Assembly: GCA_005784505.1 (NCBI GenBank)
Contig: VCAZ01000046.1
Coordinates: forward strand, 1,120,001 to 1,184,000
Reading direction: 5' to 3'
From: Bagarius yarrelli
Lineage: Eukaryota; Chordata; Actinopteri; Siluriformes; Sisoridae
Length of the DNA: 64,000 nucleotides
Shown here: one piece after another, positions 59,430 through 64,000 of the stretch
How positions within the stretch are numbered: position 1 is the stretch's first letter
Layout: each line of letters opens with the position of its first letter
Program-made: the position numbers and the translations under genes
Notes under the pieces: generated by a model
What the model was told of the DNA's origin: nothing
Databases searched by the model: none
What the model saw: only the letters and a program-made list of their open reading frames with translations

Positions 59430-62400
59430 CGCGCCGTTTGATTGTTTGATTATGTGTGGCCTGTCGATCAGGTTATGAGATCAAACTGCTTATTAAGCTT
59501 CACCATCAATCTGTAATGTTTAGACTTTTCCTGACTCATTTGTAAGTCTTACATAAAAGCGCCACAAAAAATAAGCAAAAATATACCCTAAAAATAAATA
59601 TCAGAGCTTTGACTATATACTAAACACATACAATATACCTAAGACTATAAAATCGTATTATCTATTTAAACTATTCTAAACATATAACTATTTACAACCG
59701 TACGGAAGATGTTATTATTAAATATATATTTCGTAAGGAAAAAAATTATTATCAATGTTTAAAGAAAATAGTGTTGACACCCATAAAGCAGTCATAGTTT
59801 GCCAGAAGGGGGCGCAAAAGAACCATAAAACATCAGGCCAAGCAGCTTGTAATGTGATGGTTAAAACCACGTCTATTATTTATTATTATTATAATTATTT
59901 ATTATTAAGTTAATTCCCCTTAGTATTAATAAAAATAAAAGTAATAAAAATAAAAGTTATTATGATATAGTAATATAATAGTAATAATATTTATCATTGT
60001 TAAATTTGGTAAGTTAATTCAAGCACCACTAACTTTAACCTTCAGACAAAATGACGATATTTTTGTCGTGTCTATAGATCTCTCAATAGTATTGTTACGA
60101 AAAACAGACATATAGAAATGTAATTGGTACTATCGATCGCTATTTAAATAACTGGAATTCCAGACTATTTACATGTTTACAAACTGTGCAATAGACACTG
60201 TATTTTGAGGATTTATCTTTTTGTAGTCTGATATTTAATGATCCCACAATATGAGGCTATGAATCTTTCTTCCACCCAATTTTTGAAAATACAAGTGAAA
60301 GTGAAAATTGTTCCGATCTGTTAAACATTGTGTTTTCAGCATGTCAGTGTTCACTGTCAGTCTCTGATTTGCCAGTTACTGCTGAAAAAAAAAAATGTTC
60401 ATGTCAGAGCCAAGATATTTCGGAAGGGAAACACTTTGGTTTCCTGTTTCGCAGATGTCTTTTCATAAACATTTACACCATGTTGTGTGTGACACCAGTT
60501 TAAAGTGTCACTAAGGTAACTGTTACATTTATTTTTTTCTGTGTACGTTATTAAAAAAAGCTAGGCCTATGAACTGTACCACATGGTTTAGATTCCTAAA
60601 AAAACATAAATAAACTGAGTTTAACAAAAACTGTTAATTTTTTTTGTACTGTGGTTAAAAATGATTTTAGATATACTCTTTAAAGATATGTAAAAATGTA
60701 AAAATATGTAAAAATATTAACATATTTGCCTATTCAAAACCTGTGTTGATTTCTGTCCTTTGCTGAGCCATTACCACATAACAGCGTCACTGCGCTATTA
60801 TTCTCGGTTTTAAATGACATGTGACCTTTCAGAAATGTCAAGCGTATCACAGATGCAAGAATCTCAGACGAACTAACACCTCCTGTCTGTCACTAATCTT
60901 TGGCATCGGTAAAATGGAAAACAAGCAATCGTGACCTAATTTAGGGACTTAATTGCAACAGAAAGAATTTTTTTTATAGTGACTTCTTGTAATTGTTTCT
61001 TTTGTAATGATTAATTTTTTAAAAAATTACAATGATGTGATGTCCTGTGGGCATTTTACAATAAGAAATGGTGTGAATAGACTTAAATAATCAGTATAGG
61101 TGACAGTAAGCTTGAGGGCACATTAACATGACATTCACTACATTTGTTACCTTTGAGCTTTAGATGATTTAGTGAACCACAGAATAGATGATTAATTATA
61201 AAGTTATAATGTTACAGAACCTGTGGCTTTCAATATTATTCCCAGCTATTGGCAGCCCATTTCTTTTCCTTTTAGCAATCTTCTCCTATAAGAATTGGTG
61301 CGTCATACAACGATTACAATAGTAAATCATCCACCAAATAACAAGTGTAACAGAGTACTGACTAAGTTTGAGGTTAGGGTAAAACTTGCTGTAATTCCAC
61401 CCTAGGGCTGAATTGCTTGTATGTGGGTGTCTCTTGGTGCTCAGGGTAAAAATTGTAACAGTCTGTGTGACCCACTCAGAGGGGGAAAGGTATGTTAACC
61501 ATTAAGAGCACACACAGTCTAACCATGATGTAGCACCTGTACGTTATTGTGAACAGTCTCTGTCCGGAAGGAATTTCATCAGTGGAAACACAAAGAATGT
61601 ACAATTTAGTGGTGGTAAAATCATGTACTTTGATTTTTTTAAACTTTGTATTTTATACTTTTCTTTTTTAGATATATTCTCACTCTTTTATTAACCAATA
61701 GTGAAACTTTCACTTCATTTAAATTGTTATGCAAATGTAGTAAAAGTCAGTTATCTCATAACTGATGTCTATAAAAGATTACTGTTATTATATTGACACT
61801 GTGGCCAAGGGCATTTTATACCCTCCAATCCTTAATTCAACAGCTAAACTCATTTTTCCTGCTATCAACTATTGTTATTTATATGTTACTCCAGGCATCG
61901 AAGTGAATATACTGTTTGTCAATGTTTTGCCAAGTGTAAAAGAAGCATTTATCCTACAGGAAATGACGTGTATCATCCACTGCTTGCAGCAGCTGCACTG
62001 TATGCGAACACATGAAGACCGCAATTCTTTCCTTCGCCTGCTCAGTGTCATTTCTCTTCAGGAAACTTCAAGTTCGTTTAAAAAAAAAAACCAAAAAAAA
62101 AAAAAAACCCTTGAGATCTATATGTGCATGTGCGTGTGTGTAGTGTGTGTTTCCTATTCGTACTCTCATTCGAAACACCGTGAGCTGTTCAATTTTTTGC
62201 CACTGAATTTTCCAGTCACCATGGAAGGTGTCTAATGTAGATGTATATCATTTGTGTAACTGTCTGTACACCTTCACAACGCCTTTTTTGTACTCTAAAG
62301 CAGCTAAGCTGAACATCTGTCTTGAACAACATGAGACTTAAATCACACCACATGCAGCAACGCTCTCCTACAGGTATTGTCCAGAATTCTTTGTGGTTCA

Positions 62401-62560
62401 TCCCTGTCAATGAAAAATTAACTATTATTATTGAGTAAAGTAAACTTAACAATAATGATGTATTAATCTGATTATGCTTGTGCTCATTAGCTTTGTGGTG
62501 CAGTCAACACTGCCTTGGACAAAGGCAAACCATAACTAAACACATCACTGGTGAACACTC
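59430..62560. other. Intergenic interval between tbc1d2b and sh2d7
   Basis: The two genes point away from each other, so promoters of both should lie here. Most of the stretch is AT-rich with no recognisable repeat. A 156-codon frame on the + strand (61765-62235) has no recognisable domain and ends in a long A-run followed by TG-rich sequence, so it is not called as a gene. Confidence 0.55.
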
Positions 62561-62561
62561 A

Positions 62562-62615
62562 ATGGAGCAGAAGAGGCGCTACAGGATCCGGACCTGCTTG
62601 TTGTTTTGCATAAAG
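62562..62615 (+). other. sh2d7: Possible upstream coding exon of sh2d7
   Basis: An ATG at 62562 opens 18 codons (MEQKRRYRIRTCLLFCIK) that end in phase 0 at a good donor (AAAG|GTGAGC, intron from 62616). The next exon starts in phase 0 at 63342, so the two join in frame with no stop. The ATG context is weak (T at -3), and human SH2D7 starts further downstream. This may therefore be 5' untranslated sequence or an alternative N-terminus. Confidence 0.4.
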
Positions 62616-63353
62616 GTGAGCTTTCTGTGCTTTATAACTTATCAAGATAAGATGAGTAAAACAAACAATATAAAAAAACAATAATAACCTATGGAGTAAT
62701 AATAACACAGCATGTGATGCTTGTAATTATGGACCTATCCTTTTTTAATTAATAGTTCATTAATAAGAAGTATTTTTTATAACCCAATTTATTTTTTTTT
62801 GATTAGTAGGGTATGTTTAGAATAACCAATTAAGAACTATGGCCATAATAATATAATTTGTATTGTTAAACTTAATTTTATAAATTTAAGTACTAAATTA
62901 ATTCACTATTTTATCTTTATGTAACTTATGACAATTTCGACGGACATACTGAGAAAAAGAACATCTATTTAACAACTGTAGTATAGTAAATTAAATATGC
63001 AATAATTACACTGGTGGATTATTTCTGGAGTTCCTTTATTCCTTTATAAGAATGTGAGGCTTTAGATCTATAATTTAAATTTCGGTTTAGGTTTTGTTTT
63101 AGAAAACTAAAACCAATATCCAGATTAGCCAAACTAGTGTCACTGTAGAGAAAGTAACCACACTGCCTTAATCAGTACAGGCAAGATAAACAGGAACAAA
63201 GGAGGTTTTCAGACTGCCGCAAGCTTTTTTTACAGCACCAGGCGGAAAGTAGTCAAATTAGGGCACCAGATCCATTCTAATGCTTAGGGAACTATGTGCT
63301 CAGTGCTCATGTTAAATCCTCTCCTCTGTTACTGTGTTCAGGATCGTGCAAAG

Positions 63354-64000
63354 ATGGAACATATGCAGCCTGAAAACACGAAGAGCAAATTGAGAGAGTT
63401 GGCCCTTAAATGGTTCACCGAGACCCAGGCTCCTCTCATCCTCCACAACGGCAACTTTCCTGCTTGGTTCCAGGGCTTCATCAGCAGAAAGTAAGAAGTA
63501 CGAAGTGAAATTGATAGACAGGGAAACTTAGAGATAGTGCACGCTTTGTTAGTAAAAGCATTAAAAATATTGTTTAAAAAATTGTTTAACATCACAAAGT
63601 AATTTTAGACATATTCTAAAGTGGGTAATTAATGATGGGCAGGGGATTGATTTGAATTTTAAATAGATATAATTATTTTCATAAATGTAAACTCCGTACT
63701 CATAAGATATGTAAATGTGCTTGTTCTGCCAATTGCTGTGTTTGATATCTTCTAAATGTAGTATTTTTTATATCAAACAGCATCGAATGCAGCACTTTTT
63801 TTATTCGTATGCCAAAATGCTTGGTGTTTCAGCAACTTAGTCGTTAATGTAGTTTGAAAACTAAGAAAGATCTTTTTTGTTATATGTTTTGTTATAAATT
63901 ATGTTGTTTTCAAAATTTGTATTGACCTTTATTATACAGAGATGCAGAAGATCATCTAAGAGATAAAGAACTGGGCTGTTTCCTTATTCGCCTTAGCGAT
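63354..64000 (+). CDS. sh2d7: SH2 domain-containing protein 7, 5' part
   Basis: An exon from 63342 (acceptor GTTCAG) to 63490 (donor AAA|GTAAGA) contains ATG 63354 in a strong context. It reads MEHMQPENTKSKLRELALKW, then FTETQAPLIL and WFQGFISRK. The next exon starts at 63940 and continues in phase with DAEDHLRDKELGCFLIRLSD to the window edge. Human SH2D7 has the matching LALKWFMETQAP, WFHGFITRK and LRDKALGSFLIRLSD. The arginine of FLIR is the SH2 beta-B residue that binds phosphotyrosine. The protein is a presumed adaptor; its partners are poorly known. The rest of the SH2 domain and the tail lie beyond position 64000. Adjacency to tbc1d2b supports orthology. Confidence 0.9.

Noticed and set aside
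61765..62235. 156-codon + strand frame between tbc1d2b and sh2d7
   Set aside because: AT-biased residue use, a long A-run encoding poly-Lys, then TG-repeat-derived residues. No family resemblance.

Overview
This window is vertebrate nuclear DNA, almost certainly from a teleost fish. It is AT-rich, with short exons bounded by GT/AG splice sites, large introns and many fish-type dispersed repeats: tRNA-derived SINEs, Tc1-like and hAT-like DNA transposons, and microsatellites. The SINE family (tRNA-like head, tail related to GCATTTGGCAGACGCC) is abundant in otophysan fishes, so a catfish-like or other otophysan source is plausible but not proven. No rRNA, canonical tRNA, CRISPR or bacterial operon structure was seen.

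Four protein-coding genes are supported by exon-by-exon reading. (1) ciart (CHRONO), a circadian repressor, lies on the + strand with coding exons from about 12445 to 19096. Its promoter lies near 9250-9870 and carries four perfect CACGTG E-boxes, an octamer and a TATA-like box. The reading frame appears to slip by one base between its last two exons. (2) dapk2 (DRP-1), a calmodulin-regulated death-associated kinase, lies on the - strand from about 44550 to 29860. Eight shared exons encode the catalytic domain, followed by two alternative 3' ends: a calmodulin-binding tail (alpha) and a ZIPK-like coiled-coil tail in one large exon (beta). (3) tbc1d2b, a PH, coiled-coil and TBC Rab-GAP, lies on the - strand at 59225-47071. 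It has 13 coding exons whose phases all agree, giving 954 aa. (4) The first exons of sh2d7 lie on the + strand from 63354 (possibly 62562) to the window edge, ending inside the SH2 domain. The head-to-head order tbc1d2b/sh2d7 matches the human 15q24-25 neighbourhood.

Layout: 1-9250 is repeat-bearing intergenic DNA. 9250-20200 is ciart with its promoter and probable 3'UTR. 20200-29600 is intergenic with Tc1, SINE and older repeats. 29600-44560 is dapk2. 44560-47070 is a short intergenic gap. 47071-59300 is tbc1d2b. 59430-62560 is the tbc1d2b/sh2d7 interval.

The genes do not form one pathway. CIART is a clock repressor, DAPK2 acts in Ca2+/calmodulin-dependent apoptosis and autophagy signalling, TBC1D2B in endosomal Rab regulation, and SH2D7 is a phosphotyrosine adaptor. 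I found no wholly new system. The observations most worth checking are the ciart frame break and E-box cluster, the dapk2 alternative 3' ends with a (TA)n splice acceptor and a candidate 20-nt microexon, and identical 12-bp NRF-1-type palindromes at the dapk2 and tbc1d2b promoters.
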